NCBI RefSeq assembly: GCF_963082655.1
Contig: NC_081552.1
Location: forward strand, 4,177,648-4,241,647
Source of the DNA: Stomoxys calcitrans
Taxonomy: Eukaryota > Arthropoda > Insecta > Diptera > Muscidae
Reading direction: 5' to 3'
DNA length: 64,000 bases
Shown here: piece after piece, positions 11,396-22,420 of the stretch
Layout of the letters: each line of letters starts with the position of its first letter
How positions within the stretch are numbered: the first letter of the stretch is position 1
Notes under the pieces: model-generated
The model's database searches: none
What the model was told of the DNA's origin: nothing
What the model saw: the letters and a program-made list of their open reading frames with translations, nothing else
Position numbers and translations under genes: made by a program

Positions 11396-12165
11396 TAAAG
11401 GATAGGGAGAGGGATAGGGGCTGCGCTAACATTAGAAAAGAAATATGACTGTAACTTTAACTAGCTTCCGTGCCGCTGGTCTTTCAAATTGACATGTGAA
11501 GCACCTGAACGGCTTGGATAAAAATCGATTTTGCATCCTTTTACCGCACGAAAGCGAATACTGATTGTGGTTCAAAATCGTGCTCTCCATTGAGATACCA
11601 GAGGTCCTAGGTTAGATTGAGTTAGTTTGACAAGAAGGTATTGATTTCAGCCTGCCCCATGCCACTATGGAAATCGCCTTATTGTGAGTATTAGCTAATC
11701 AGAACAAACACCATACTAGGAATTATGTGCTTCTCCCCCTGAGGGCTCCCATTTTGTATCGTATCTACTCTACTCTACGATGTGTAACCTGCGAAAGTCT
11801 GTCTGGCATAGCAAACACTCCAACGTCCAATCGCCTCTCCCACATGCCTCATACACACTATCACTTGCCGCCTCTAGTTGGTTAAGGTTGTTGTACAATC
11901 CCATTGAACCCGTAATTCCGTTTGTAACTCCCCAAAATATTGATCGTCTTGACATTCATAAAGTCCATAAAGCCATGTCCGACCTTCTTTCGGTCTAAAT
12001 GTACGATTGAATGTCTATTTGTCCGTCTGTCTGTCTGTCTGTCTGTTGTTGTAACAGTGTGTTGTACACTGAGGCGGTAGCCCTTGCCGATGAAGGACTC
12101 CATCGGGTAAATCCGGTGCGTACAATCAGCTACCATGGGACCTGTCTGTCTTTTGGGAGTACAAT
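11395..12165. other. Mosaic of short repeat fragments, no gene
   Basis: The region contains a LINE-tail-like stretch (11580-11700, 'cctaggttagattgagttag' and 'catgccactatggaaat', compare 32490-32580). Near 11770-11900 the minus strand reads YEACGRGDWTLECLLCQTDF, similar in style to LINE C-terminal zinc-knuckle regions. A DINE-like 5' scrap with a (GTCT)n tract follows at 11930-12045. None of it is an intact gene. Confidence 0.45.
12035..12140. repeat. Repeat D, copy 1
   Basis: About 100 bases beginning 'tgttgttgtaacagtgtgttgt' and ending 'gctaccatggga'. The core 'cactgaggcggtagcccttgccg' is followed by 'aaggactccatcgggtaaatccgg'. A near-identical copy lies at 26028-26125, close to the Syn1 start. 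Class unknown. Confidence 0.7.
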
Positions 12166-12167
12166 TA

Positions 12168-12404
12168 TTGGGTTGCCCAAAAAGTAATTGCGGATTTTTT
12201 AAAAGAAAGTAAATGCATTTTTAATAAAACTTAGAATGGACTTTAATCAAAAATACTTTTTTTACACTTTTTTTCTAAAGCAAGCTAAAAGTAACAGCTG
12301 ATAACTGACAGAAGAAAGAATGCAATTACAGAGTCACAAGCTGTGAAAAAATTAGTCAACGCCGGCTATATGAAAAATCCGCAATTACTTTTTGGGCAAC
12401 CCAA
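12168..12404. mobile_element. Mariner deletion derivative (MITE), copy 2
   Basis: A 237-bp element in the opposite orientation to copy 1, with TIRs TTGGGTTGCCCAAAAAGTAA at both ends and TA target duplications at 12166-12167 and 12405-12406. The same internal deletion breakpoint is shared with copy 1, and no transposase is encoded. Confidence 0.9.
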
Positions 12405-12406
12405 TA

Positions 12407-13830
12407 TTATCCAAATTTGGCTGAAATTTTGTACATGATATTTTGTTCTGGTTCTAATGTCCATGACAAGTAAGGGGCTTATCGACTCCAAACTGTATAT
12501 AGCTCCTGAATATGTCATCCTCCTTCCATGAAAGTCATTCAAATTCATACAGCCTATGTTGCAAGCCAAACTTAATTTTTTTAAACATTTTTCGTTATCC
12601 TGATGTCCTCAATGTACGTATTGTTACTACCTACTGCATGACGTCTCTTAATTTTAATTATTTTAATTACAAGTTTTCATTGGTTTCATTGTTTATTTAA
12701 CATGTGTGTGTGTGTGTGCGTGGGGGGGGGAGGGGGAGAAACTCGAAAATACAATAATTATTGTCTGTTTGTTCTCTACATTCGCTGGCCCATGTCACCC
12801 ACCCAATGTACTCTCCCTGTTTGGTCCCTCAGTCCTGAAAGTGTGTTCTTCTTTTTGTAGTTGTTGTTGCCATTTAATTTGAACATTTTAAATGGCATGT
12901 TTGCTGTACAATGATTTTGTTGTTGCTGTTGGTCTAGTGCTTGTTGGTGTGTTTGTTGTTGTTTTTTATTTGCTTGTCATCTTGCACATCATTCCTGTTT
13001 GTATCTTTAATTGCGTTTTAGCTGAGGAAGTTTAATTTGATTCTACCTTCCGCAAACACTCAGAGAAACTCAACACACCCACTCACACATACATACATAC
13101 ATAGCCGTTGGTAGCACATAATGATAATGCTACAGAGGCCAAAGTTGGTGTGACATGTAAACGAGTTTTAAGTACTTTAAGGACATTAACTGAATTTATT
13201 GCTATTTTTCGGTTTTTGGCCTTCTCTTTTGTTGGAACCAAGTTTGGCTGAGCTGAACTGGGCTGGGCAGGGCTCGGTTGGTTGTTGGGACAACAGCAAT
13301 GATAAAAATCCCTCCTAGGAATTCTATTGAATTTATTCGTACCTTCGAATGGGATCATGTTTTTGTTTTCGTGTTTTCACTTTTGTTCTTTGTAATTCCC
13401 CAACGAATTTGAATTCAGTGTCGGCTGGCTAGATGGCTGGCTAATGTGTTGATGCGTGTGCGAGAGCAGTGTTTTTCATAGTCAGTCTATTTTCATTCCT
13501 TAGGAAATCTAATATTCCCAATTAGGCCATGTTTCCTTATCAGCGTGTGTGTGTGTGTACGTACGTGTTTTTGAGGCTTCTTTATGGCAAAGTAATTGAT
13601 TTGCGAAAAGACTATAAACAACATGGATTTCATTTTTTCGGAACAAAACCCCTGGGTTACCGTATTAAGTTTTGCCAATTCAAAGGAAATCTTCTAAATA
13701 TTCTTTCGTTGGCCAATCAACAGCTTAACAAATAACTTTGGTGGTGCAAAGAAACGGGTGGAGAGAAAAGCACCACATCATAAACCAGGAAACTTAAGTC
13801 AAAAAAGCTCATTTGTCTAAATACAGTAAT
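12407..13830. other. Non-coding DNA upstream/downstream of the YGAP gene
   Basis: A short DINE-like scrap occupies 12407-12550. After that I see no repeat family and no convincing exon. Simple sequence includes a (GT)n tract near 12702-12720 directly followed by a G run, and a GTTGTT-rich stretch at 12850-12965. It lies in the long presumptive Syn1 intron. Confidence 0.5.
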
Positions 13831-13832
13831 TT

Positions 13833-13838
13833 TTTATT
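13833..13838 (-). terminator. Poly(A) signal of the YGAP gene
   Basis: AATAAA on the minus strand, 78 bases past the stop codon. It is the nearest canonical hexamer and is well placed for a short 3' UTR. Placement is by motif only. Confidence 0.55.
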
Positions 13839-13915
13839 TTTTTAATACGAAAAACAACCACAACAACAAGCCAGGTGTACACCTGCAACAATCCAAAAAT
13901 TCTTAAGCTAGGAAC

Positions 13916-14881
13916 TTAAAGTTTCATTAAACGTCCATTGAGGCGTTGAGTCTTCTTGGGGGGCTTGGCCGAGACCAAACGCTCATTTTTGGAAGGCAGC
14001 ATAGCAATGCGACCACTTCTTAACTTTGTCAAACGGCTAAGAATTTGAATTTGTTTCTCCACTTCCGCCAATTCGGCGGCAATTTCGTTGACTATGTCGC
14101 TGTCGGGGGCACCATAGATTTCGGAAGGCTCTTGTACCCGTCTTTTGTTTTCTCCTGCCAACTCGGACTCAGCCGAACCTTCTTCGATCTCAGTATCATC
14201 GGTCACTTGCTCCTCCTCCCCCTCCTCCTGCTGCTCGATTGTTTCAACATCGGTCTTCAGCTTATTTTCACTCTCAGGCGCTCCATAGGTGTCGGAGGGA
14301 ATTTCTAATTCTTCTGCTTCCGTTTTGGTTTCCGAGGTTTGCTCAGCGGCAGGAATATCAGCAATAAACTCACTGTCAACATTATCCATAACAATGAAGG
14401 AGGCAGAGAAATCCTGGCTGTCCTCTTGGCTAGGGGGTTGAAAGTCCTCTGCAGGTGCTGGCACCACATCGGCATTGAATTCCCCGCCACTGTTCTTGGC
14501 AGAAGGTGCTGGGGCGCCATACGTATCTGCAGGAGTGTAATCAATTACTTCCGTTCCGCCTGTTATGATGGTGGTGGTGGTGGGCACAACTTCATCAAAA
14601 TCTTCCAAAGTTGAAGTCGAGCTGGTGGTGGTGGCCAGTGTTTCCAAGACCTCGGTTACAGCTTCAGTTACTGCCTTGGGTTGGGGCAAATCAAAAGGAA
14701 TCTTTGGACGGAAACCAGCCTCTGGATAACCGGTACGAGATTCCAAAACACTGGAGGGTGTGGTAAATTCAATTTGGCGTGCCGATTTCTTGCCATTTGA
14801 CCTTTTCAAAGGAGTTGCCCATGAACCGGCTATGGTCAAAGCCACAATGAAAGAAATTTTTAATCCTCCGAATATAGCCAT
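13916..14881 (-). CDS. Secreted YGAP-motif protein, single exon
   Basis: A 321-residue protein that is probably exported. Residues 1-22 form a signal peptide (hydrophobic core FIVALTIAGSWA, likely cleavage after Ala22). Three copies of a YGAP motif lie at 121-124, 199-202 and 256-259, the first two as DTYGAP and the third as EIYGAP. Residues 83-107 are Thr/Ser-rich, a possible O-glycosylation stretch. Residues 185-245 are strongly acidic, 263-285 could form a short helix or coiled coil, and 286-321 are basic. There is no cysteine and no membrane segment. YGAP-type motifs are common in insect cuticle and extracellular structural proteins; that role is an inference and I do not recognise a named orthologue. 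The gene has its own TATA box and initiator and is probably nested in a Syn1 intron on the same strand. Codon-by-codon openness and the promoter make it a solid gene. Confidence 0.87.
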   Translation of the reverse strand: MAIFGGLKISFIVALTIAGSWATPLKRSNGKKSARQIEFTTPSSVLESRTGYPEAGFRPKIPFDLPQPKAVTEAVTEVLETLATTTSSTSTLEDFDEVVPTTTTIITGGTEVIDYTPADTYGAPAPSAKNSGGEFNADVVPAPAEDFQPPSQEDSQDFSASFIVMDNVDSEFIADIPAAEQTSETKTEAEELEIPSDTYGAPESENKLKTDVETIEQQEEGEEEQVTDDTEIEEGSAESELAGENKRRVQEPSEIYGAPDSDIVNEIAAELAEVEKQIQILSRLTKLRSGRIAMLPSKNERLVSAKPPKKTQRLNGRLMKL

Positions 14882-14927
14882 TGCAAAACTTGTTTTCGGT
14901 TTATCACGATTCTAAGCAACTGCTGCT

Positions 14928-14932
14928 ACTGA
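14928..14932 (-). promoter_or_regulatory. Initiator (TCAGT) of the YGAP gene
   Basis: Matches the arthropod initiator TCAKT, with the presumed +1 A at 14930, in register with the TATA box. Confidence 0.55.
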
Positions 14933-14956
14933 TGATGATTAACAGTTCGAGCTCAG

Positions 14957-14964
14957 CTTTTATA
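14957..14964 (-). promoter_or_regulatory. TATA box of the YGAP gene
   Basis: TATAAAAG on the minus strand. An initiator-like TCAGT lies at 14928-14932, about 34 bases downstream, and the start codon at 14881 follows after a 5' leader of about 50 bases. The TATA-Inr spacing fits insect core promoters and suggests a strongly, perhaps stage-specifically expressed gene. Confidence 0.7.
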
Positions 14965-15645
14965 GTTAAAAAAGACCTTTGATGACTGTGAGCGATAACT
15001 ACCGCAAACAACGAGGTGAATCTTGGCAGGCATAAAGCATATTGCCAAAAATTCGTATTCACAAGTCCAACCCATCAAGCGGCAACTACCAGGTTGACTC
15101 AATAAAACTCAATAACCTATAAATGATCAAGAATTCAATTCTTGTTGGAATCAAGGCAATCTCAAAAAAATTCAAGCAAACAAACGCCGCCAGACGAACA
15201 ACAGCAGAACCCAAAACGAAGCAAATAGCAAAAAAAAAAAACACAACACAACATCGTTGACGCGTTAAACGCATAATTGTTTCAGTTTTGTTCAGAGATA
15301 TTGCTCCCTATTTCACTCCACAAGCCCCTCACACCTAGCCGCTCTTCAGTTGTCCTTCCTTCTGCCCAAGCCACCATTCATTCATGTATTCTATTGACAT
15401 CGTGCATGCACACATACTGTGGACGTAAGGGGTGTGTGAGAGGGCGACACATGGTGGAAGGGTAAAAAATGCGAGTAATTTAAAATAGCAGCACCCACCA
15501 TATGTAAGGTTCATGTATAATAGGATGTACCGAAATAATGTTAAAAATTTTCAAGAGGTTATTGACCAAATATCAATGATCTGGATGGTTCTGTATCTAC
15601 AACTAACGGCCTTCAGCTGATTTTGAACATATAAAACTGCATAGG
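14965..15645. other. Upstream region of the YGAP gene, no other gene seen
   Basis: About 680 bases between the promoter and the minisatellite. Open frames here are short and low in complexity (an A run at 15230-15242 explains the minus-strand one). It probably holds the gene's regulatory DNA; I see no specific binding-site cluster. Confidence 0.4.
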
Positions 15646-16082
15646 TCTGGATGCTCGATTATTCGACTCAGAGAGTCGTAGAACCGAATTGAAAAGTCAA
15701 GATGGCGTGATGACTCAGGCATCCACTTGAGGCGTCACCTTGCAGCATCGAGTGTAGCCCTTGGCATTCGAAGATTCAGCAGATTTCATAATGTGACAAC
15801 AGGTGTTTGAGTGAGTCGAATCACCCAATCGAGCGTCTCAAAATTAGACAACCAGGCCTTTGAGTTTAGTAGAGAATCCTTTGATAACTCACATTTGCTT
15901 GGATATGACGGACTGGTATGACGATTTGAAAAGTATATCCACAAAGAGAGCATTTGCATCAAAAAGAGCGCACACTGATACCGGCCTTAGACTTTGTAGA
16001 CCATGTCTCAGCAAGTGAAAAGAAGAGTTGAGACGACGACTTGCAGACCACCGAAGTCAGGTAAATTCCACTAAAGAAGGGG

Positions 16083-16333
16083 GCAAACTGTTCAAATATC
16101 AATGAGTGCTGTCCGATTCAAGTTTAAGCTCAATGATAAGGGACCTCCTTTTTATAGCCGAGTCCGAACGGCGTGCTGCAGTGCGATACCTCATTGGGGA
16201 GAAGTTTTTACAATGGCTGACATGCCAAAAACCACCGCTGATCATTTTGTTTCTGATGGTCTCGCCAGGATTCGAGCCCAGGTCATTTCAGTGTCATAGG
16301 CGGACATGCAAACCTCTGCGCTACGGTGGCTTC
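16083..16333 (-). mobile_element. tRNA-derived SINE, copy 1
   Basis: Read on the minus strand, the element starts 'gccaccgtagcgcagagg', a perfect pol III A box (TAGCGCAGAGG, 16313-16323). A B box GGCTCGAATCC follows at 16268-16278, one mismatch from consensus, at tRNA-like spacing of 34 bases. The body reads 'cgttcggactcggctataaaaaggaggtcccttatcattgagc' and ends near 'cagcactcattgatat'. Related copies lie at 16600, 21765, 24062, 31375, 37455 and 57068. Confidence 0.82.
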
Positions 16334-16599
16334 CACTTGCAAACGAAAAAAGCTTAAGGCGTCTGGAAGTGGACTAGAATTGTTCAGAAGCCACGATTTG
16401 GAATGTTAATAAATCCATTTGAAGAGTCAACAAGTTGACTTTAAGGGTCCCAAAGTCAGCTTAATAACCAGAATATTGGAAATGAAGATTTTAAAAGATT
16501 TTTCTAAATTGCTTCAAGTTAATACTTAAAAAGTCGATCGTTAATTTCAACTCTTCAAATCAAAATTTACCTCAGATGGTGGGTGTTCGAACAGTAGAG

Positions 16600-16890
16600 T
16601 CGAGTAGAGTTGCGGTCACCATATCTCAGAGGTTGGCATGTCCGTCTCTGACACTGAACGCACGAGAACATTAGAAAAAAATGTCGGCTGTTGTTTCCCC
16701 TCCTAGTGCCGGCAACACTTGTAAGGTATTTACCTCAGGTAATCAACCATGAATACTTCTCTACTAAGTGATATCGATCTGCAGCAAGCCGTTCGGTCTC
16801 GCCATTAAAAATTAGGTTCCTTATCATTCAGCTTAAACTTGTATCGGACAGCTCTCATAGATATGAGAGAAGTTTCCCCGCTGCAAACTG
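16600..16890 (+). mobile_element. tRNA-derived SINE, copy 2 (divergent)
   Basis: Same order of blocks as copy 1 but more diverged: an A-box-like 'tatctcagaggttggcatgtccg', 'tcccctcctagtgccggcaacacttgtaaggt', 'gttcggtctcgcc', 'aggttccttatcattcagcttaaact' and 'gatatgagagaagtttccccg'. The B box is not intact. Inserted in the GAGTC minisatellite. Confidence 0.7.
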
Positions 16891-17838
16891 CATTACTATA
16901 CCTAGGAAGTTGCCACTACTTGGAAAGTCACTGGGCATGAACTTGAGGTCACAAGAGACCTTGAGAGCCGCGTCGCGAATTTTGATAGTCGGGTTGTGGA
17001 GTAATTGACTAATTGAGTCAGGTAGTCGACTTAAATGTCAAGTAGTACTAATAGAGTCGAATAGTTCACTAATAGAGTCGAATAGTTGACTAATAGAGTC
17101 AATTAGTCTGCCAATAGAGACAAGTAGTTGGCTACTAGAGTCGAGTAGTCACGTAATTGAAGAGAACAGTTGACTCCAGGAAACTAATAGAGTCAAGTAG
17201 ACAACCTATTATTCGTCTTACAACCTATTATTCGTCTTTTAGAACCGAAAAATTGACTTTCGTAATCAATAAGACTATTTGGAGTGAGGTATGGGCAACT
17301 TGGACATAAAATTGACATTGAGTGTCAAAAGAAGACCTGAAGAGTCAAATGCCCCCCTTGAAGAGTCCAGCAATAGATTTTTAGAGCCAAGTAGTCGCCA
17401 TGGAGAGTCGTCATTGGAGATTCGAGTGGTTGACTACTAGTTAAGCAATAAAGTCAAGTAGACAACTAATAGAGTCGAGTAGTCGTCTAACAGAGTCGAC
17501 CGAGTCGAAAGGCAAGAAGAAGACTTGGAGCGGCGTGTGGTCATCTTAAACATAAAATTGACATAGAGAGTCGAAAAGTAGACCTACAGAGGCAAAAGTC
17601 CACTTGAAGAGTCGAGTAATCGATTTTTAGAGCCAAGTAGTCGCCTTAGAAAGTCGAGTAGTCCATTTTTGGAGTCGAGAAATCAGCTTGAAGAGTCGAG
17701 TGGTTGACTTGAAGAATACAGGATCGTATTGAAGAATAAAGAGCATCAACTTTAAGTGTCGAGAAGTGACATGAAGAGCGAGCATCGACTTGAAGAGACG
17801 AGAAGAGTTAAGAATGGACTTAAGAAGTCGAGAAGCGA

Positions 17839-17990
17839 ATTGAGGAGTCAAGCATCGACTTGAGGAGTCAAGCATCGACTTGAGGAGTCGAGCATCGACT
17901 TTAGGGGTCGAGCATCGACTTTAGGGGTCGAGCATCGACTTTAGGAGTCGAGCATCGACTTTAGGAGTCGAGCAACGACTTGAGGAGTCG
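17839..17990. repeat. 20-bp tandem array inside the minisatellite
   Basis: About seven or eight consecutive near-identical units of TTGAGGAGTCGAGCATCGAC (variants TTTAGGGG and AGCAAC). It is the most homogeneous part of the GAGTC-rich region and so probably the most recently expanded. Confidence 0.85.
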
Positions 17991-18016
17991 GCTTGAAGGG
18001 TCGAGTAGCGCATTGA

Positions 18017-18530
18017 AGGATCTATAATAGATTTGCAGAGTCCAAGTATCGCCTGATCTGATTTCCCAAGTACCCATGTTTCGGAGCCAAACAACAGCAC
18101 AGGTAGTATGAGGTCTTTCATAGTGTAATTTTCATCTGTCCGTTCCGTTTTGCTCCGCATCTGCTTGCTTAATCCAAAGTAGCATCTGTTAGCCAATATA
18201 AACCTCGGTTTTATTTCAAAACTGGTGCCATTTGCTCCGGTTGCGATGGTGCCCAGGTGGTACCACAAAGTTGCTGACTATCTCAAAGTCGTTGTTCCCG
18301 ACTTTCATCATTTTCTCTATCTGCTCGAGTTTGCAGGGCCTTGTAGAAGTTGATATCATCCACTTAGTCTTATCTCCATTTAATACAAAACCCAATTTCG
18401 TTGATTCTTTTTCGATACTTTCAAAGGCTGCAATTGCTTCTTCCGGTGACTGACCCCTAATTTCGATGTTGTCGATATAGGTGAGTTGCATAGGTTCTCT
18501 CTAACATGTGGCAGAGAGTCGGCTATAAGA
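18017..18530 (-). pseudogene. LINE reverse transcriptase pseudogene, copy 3 fragment
   Basis: Minus-strand frames 18216-18491 and 17921-18268 encode the post-active-site part of the same LINE as at 8400 and 22750. They read IEIRGQSPEEAIAAFESIEK, GFVLNGDKTKWMIS, then FILANRCYFGLSKQMRSK and LPVLLFGSETWVLGK. A frameshift joins the two pieces and both ends are lost. It interrupts the GAGTC minisatellite, which resumes after 18530. Confidence 0.85.
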
Positions 18531-18800
18531 TTAAATGGACGAGTAGAAGACATAGAGTCATCAAGTGGACTCGATGAGTCGAGGTGTAAACTTTAAGCGT
18601 CAAAAAACAACTTGGAGAGTCGAGGAGAAATCTTGGAACTCGAAAAGTCAACTCATAAAGCCGAGAGTTTCGCAGGATGAGAGTCCAGTAATTAGCTTAA
18701 AGTCGAGTACCTGATTGAGGAGACAAAAAATCGATTGGACGACTGTACACTTGGAAATTGGAGAGAATTTCTAGAAAGCAGAGAAGCTGCCTCAAAAAGC
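18530..18800. repeat. GAGTC-rich minisatellite, right remnant
   Basis: The irregular 'gagtcgag' words reappear after the LINE and fade out near 18790, confirming that the LINE inserted into a pre-existing array. Confidence 0.6.
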
Positions 18801-18829
18801 TGTCTTACAAAGCTGCTGTTCATTTCACA

Positions 18830-19830
18830 GTAGATTCGAATATTGAGCCCAGGGGAACCGATGGGTTTTTTTGAGAAGGTTCAAAAAAGGTTTTTTTTGA
18901 AAAAGGGTCAGAAACGCGAGTTGTTTAATCCTAAGTCGTGGACACCTCGGCTATATATGTAAACCATCTTTCGTCAAAATCTGGTGAAGAAACATACCTT
19001 ATGCCGCATAGCAGCTATAACTAAATATGTTGCGGTTTGAACCAAATACTGTGTGTATTTGCTATACCAAATGTGTATAACAAAATATTGACCTCTTTAG
19101 TTGCTATATTTAAAAATAAACCATTCTGAACCATATACGATACGGATGTCGAAAAGCCTACCATAAGTCACTGTGTCAAATTTCAGTGAAATCGGATTAT
19201 AAATGCGCCTTTTATGGGGCCAAGACTTCAAAATCGAGATATCGGTCTATATGGCAGATATATCCAAATCTGGACCGATTTGGGCCAAATTAAAGAAGGA
19301 TGTCGAAGGTCCCAACACGACTCACTGTCCCAAATTTCGGCGAAATCGGACAATAAATGCGACTTTTATGGCCCCAAAACCTTAAATCGAGAGATCGGTC
19401 TATATGGCAGCTTTATCCAAATCTGGGCCGATCAGGGCCAAATTGAAGAAGGATACAGAGGCCCTAACACAATTCACTGTCGCAAATTTCAGCGAAATCG
19501 GATAATAAATGTGGCTTTTATGGGCCTAAGATCATAAATCGGCGGATCGGTCTATATGGGGGTTATATCAAGATATAGTCCGATATAGCCCATCTTCAAA
19601 CTTAACCTGCTTATGGACAAAAAAAAAAGAATCTGTGCAAAGTTTCAGCTCAATATCTCTATTTTTAGAGACTACAGCGTGATTTCAACAGACTGACGGA
19701 CGGACATGGCTAGATCGTCTTAGATTTTTACGCTGATCAAGAATATATATACTTTATAGGGTCGGAAATGGATATTTTGATGTGTTGCAAACTGAATGAC
19801 CATCCTTCGGTGGTGGGTATAAAAAGATCG
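18830..19830 (-). mobile_element. DINE-1/Helentron-like element
   Basis: Family A units with a period of about 155-160 bases ('atatcggtctatatggcagatatatccaaatctggaccgatttgggccaaatt') fill 19200-19560. The right end shows the family's 5' module in reverse: 'gacggacggacatggctagatcg', 'atcaagaatatatatactttatagggtcgg' and 'ggtggtgggtataaaaag' at about 19810-19830. The left (3') end is eroded. It lies in presumed intronic DNA. Confidence 0.7.
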
Positions 19831-21760
19831 ACTTCGACTTCACTACAATTTCCCACTTTTTGCCCCTTACAATTTTTTCCGTACCACCTAATGTGTGACA
19901 ACAAAACGCCTAGAAACACAAAATGTACAACGACAAACATACTATTTATGCGTTTCATTGTTAGGGTTCAATGTTAATTTGTAATAAATGATAATCATCC
20001 GTATGGCCAATAACATCATCAGGTTGTACAATCTGAACATACATAATGGTCAGTGCAAGACAAGAATGTGATAACTCAAAAATTTAAATAATAAAAAGAA
20101 CAACTGAAAATTGTTCACAATTTTATGCCATAAAAATTAAACAGCTTACAAAACCATTGGATATGTTAGCGAACTCCATGTCACCATTTTGCCTAGGTCA
20201 AACCTTGCTTTTTTTCCTGCTCCCTAGAGATTTGTTTTCCTCTGCAGACCCTCTCTGGTGTGTCGAATATTTAATTTTCTAGATAAGTCAGTCTTCCGGC
20301 AATTGAGGCAGGTGTATATGCAAAGGTAGCTAGCTGTCTCTTGTTGTTGTTGTTGTTCTTGTTGTCGCCTTATATGGGTACGTGCATGCATACGTTTGTC
20401 ATCCATCGTCTGTGTGATATATATTTTGCTTGTTTTTCGTATGAATTGAATTCGTTTCATTTCGTTTTCATTTTGCGTTGACTGTGCGCTCCATGGCAGT
20501 TGTTGCGTTGTCTCGCGTTCGTGTTGTTGCTGTAGCTTTAGCTTTAGCTGTTGCAGTAGTATTCTATGCCACTCACGTACTTAAATTTATTGTATCGTTT
20601 TATTTCGACTCGTCACCCGACATCGTTCTTCAGCCACTACATGGCTCAGCTTTGGTCTGATGAGTTGTGTGTTAACGGGGGGGTTCAGTGGTATTTTTTT
20701 TTTTTTTTTTTTGATAGTGTTTAAATGCGATTTATATGTATGTATATATGTATGTCCTTATTGGTACTATGATGCGCGTGTATATATTTTTGTATGCATA
20801 TGTGTGGGTACATGAGGTTTATGCACTCTTTTTGTTTGCTACTGGAGATGACAATGTCTCTGTATGCAGCATGTCATTGTTGAATTGTTTTTTTTTTCTT
20901 CTGTTTGTGAAACAACTCCATACGCACACACACACGCATACACATACATGGAGGTTAAAATTGCATTATCAACTCTATGCTTATTACATGTTCACATGAC
21001 AGACAAACAAACGGCCAGATGAACAGATTCCTATACACATAGTCAGCATTACTACAATACATCACTCATTGTACCATATTTTTATTTTACTCGTTTGTGT
21101 GTGTGTGTGTGTTTGTTTTTTTTAGGCCTGCGATGATAAATTATGTCATATATTTTTTTGCATGCAATGCTTTGCAACAAACAGAAATGGCAAATAATGT
21201 GCCATATGTGACCCTGCCCCTAGTATTCATAGATCAGAGTATACTACATATGTATGTGAGTATGAGAGTGTGTGTGATGTATGTACGTGAATTGCTATTT
21301 GGTAATCATACACTCACTCATGAGATACAATGCCTAGGATGCACTCGTCTACGCTCTTTCTCTCTGTCTATCTCGCCCTCTCTTGGCATATCTCCATCTC
21401 TTACCCATGCAATAAGGCATGACATGAAAGAAAGTGATTATGAATAATGTTCCAGGGGAATATGTCAAAAACTTGTTTGAATTAATGGACTTAACAGCAA
21501 ATGCCAGCAATGATTTTTTATTGCCACAGCTTTAAATGCCACAATGTTTGCCATTTTCCAAAGAGCGGGCGAGAGCGCACAGATTAATCATTCGCGAGCA
21601 TAAAGCAGACAAATAATGATACATAGCAAAGAATATTTTATGGAAATATATAACGTACGACAGACAGGGCAATAATTTCTTTATTTATGGTAATTTTTAT
21701 TTCATAAAGCTCATAACGAGAGAGAGAGAGAAGAGATTTATTTGTCTTTATAATGCAAAC
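19830..21760. other. Presumed Syn1 intron DNA, no exon found
   Basis: I looked for the remaining syntrophin PH and C-terminal exons on the minus strand here and found none. Simple sequence dominates: GTTGTT at 20341-20360, a T run at 20694-20712, (CA)n near 20927, (GT)n at 21096-21112 and (GA)n at 21719-21732. Confidence 0.5.
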
Positions 21761-21764
21761 TGCA

Positions 21765-22042
21765 AATTTTGCCCATGAACATTCCATTAAGGAACAGGGG
21801 CAAACTTCTCACATATCAATGAGTGCAGTCCAATTCAAGTTTAAGCTCAATGATAAGGGACCTCCATTTTATAGGCGAGTCCGAACGGCGGTGCGACACC
21901 TCTTTAGAGGAGAAGTTTTTTCATGGCTAGTACCTCTCAAATGTCGCTAGCATCAGGAGGGGATAACCACCCGCCAGGATTTAAACCCAGAGGTTCAGCA
22001 TCATAGGCGAACATGCTAACCCCTGCGCTACGGTGGCCTCCG
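21765..22042 (-). mobile_element. tRNA-derived SINE, copy 3
   Basis: On the minus strand it begins 'ggccaccgtagcgcagggg' (A box with one change) and has a B-box region 'ctgggtttaaatcctggcg'. It shares the body words 'cgttcggactcgcctataaaatggaggtcccttatcattgagc' and ends 'cattgatatgtgagaagtttgcccctgttccttaatggaatgttcatggg'. The last words match copy 37455 and help define the SINE 3' end. Confidence 0.82.
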
Positions 22043-22420
22043 TCTTTATAATATGAGGTTTAAATCAAACTTTAAAGGGATCAAATATTGTTATTTTTTA
22101 ATAAAAAAGACAATAATAAATTAGAAAAAAATTAAAATTTTGCTTCCAGATGAGTTTTTTATTAATCAGTATTGCCGATGATTATATATCAAATGTATGA
22201 TTTGATGTGTTTCAAATATAATGCCAAAATGGCCAACTCTTCGGTGTTGGGTATAAAAATATGTACATGGTAGGTTTTTTCTTAAATTTTGGTAGGAAAT
22301 CATTTTCTCGAGTGGCAACACTGCTCCCAATCATTAGTTTTGCCCCCTTGATATATAAAACCTTTGCAATGTCCTTGTTATCATTTTAGGCAATACAAAA
22401 TATTTTTTTGTGTTACTTAC

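Larger units (their letters stand above)
15650..18015. repeat. Degenerate GAGTC-rich minisatellite
   Basis: Short words such as 'gagtcgagtagt', 'agtcgactt' and 'ttgaagagtcgag' recur dozens of times with irregular 15-40-base spacing across about 2.4 kb, and the array resumes at 18530-18790 beyond a LINE. It has no gene and little sequence constraint apart from the recurring GAGTC/GACTC word. Two SINE copies are inserted in it (16083-16333 and about 16600-16890). Confidence 0.75.

Noticed and set aside
16260..16335. tRNA gene suggested by perfect A box and near-perfect B box
   Set aside because: No cloverleaf with a paired acceptor stem could be drawn, and the same head recurs with a common 3' body at several places, so it is a SINE head.
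17839..17990. CRISPR-like array because of regular 20-bp repeats
   Set aside because: There are no spacers between units, no Cas genes, and the genome is an insect's; it is a tandem minisatellite.
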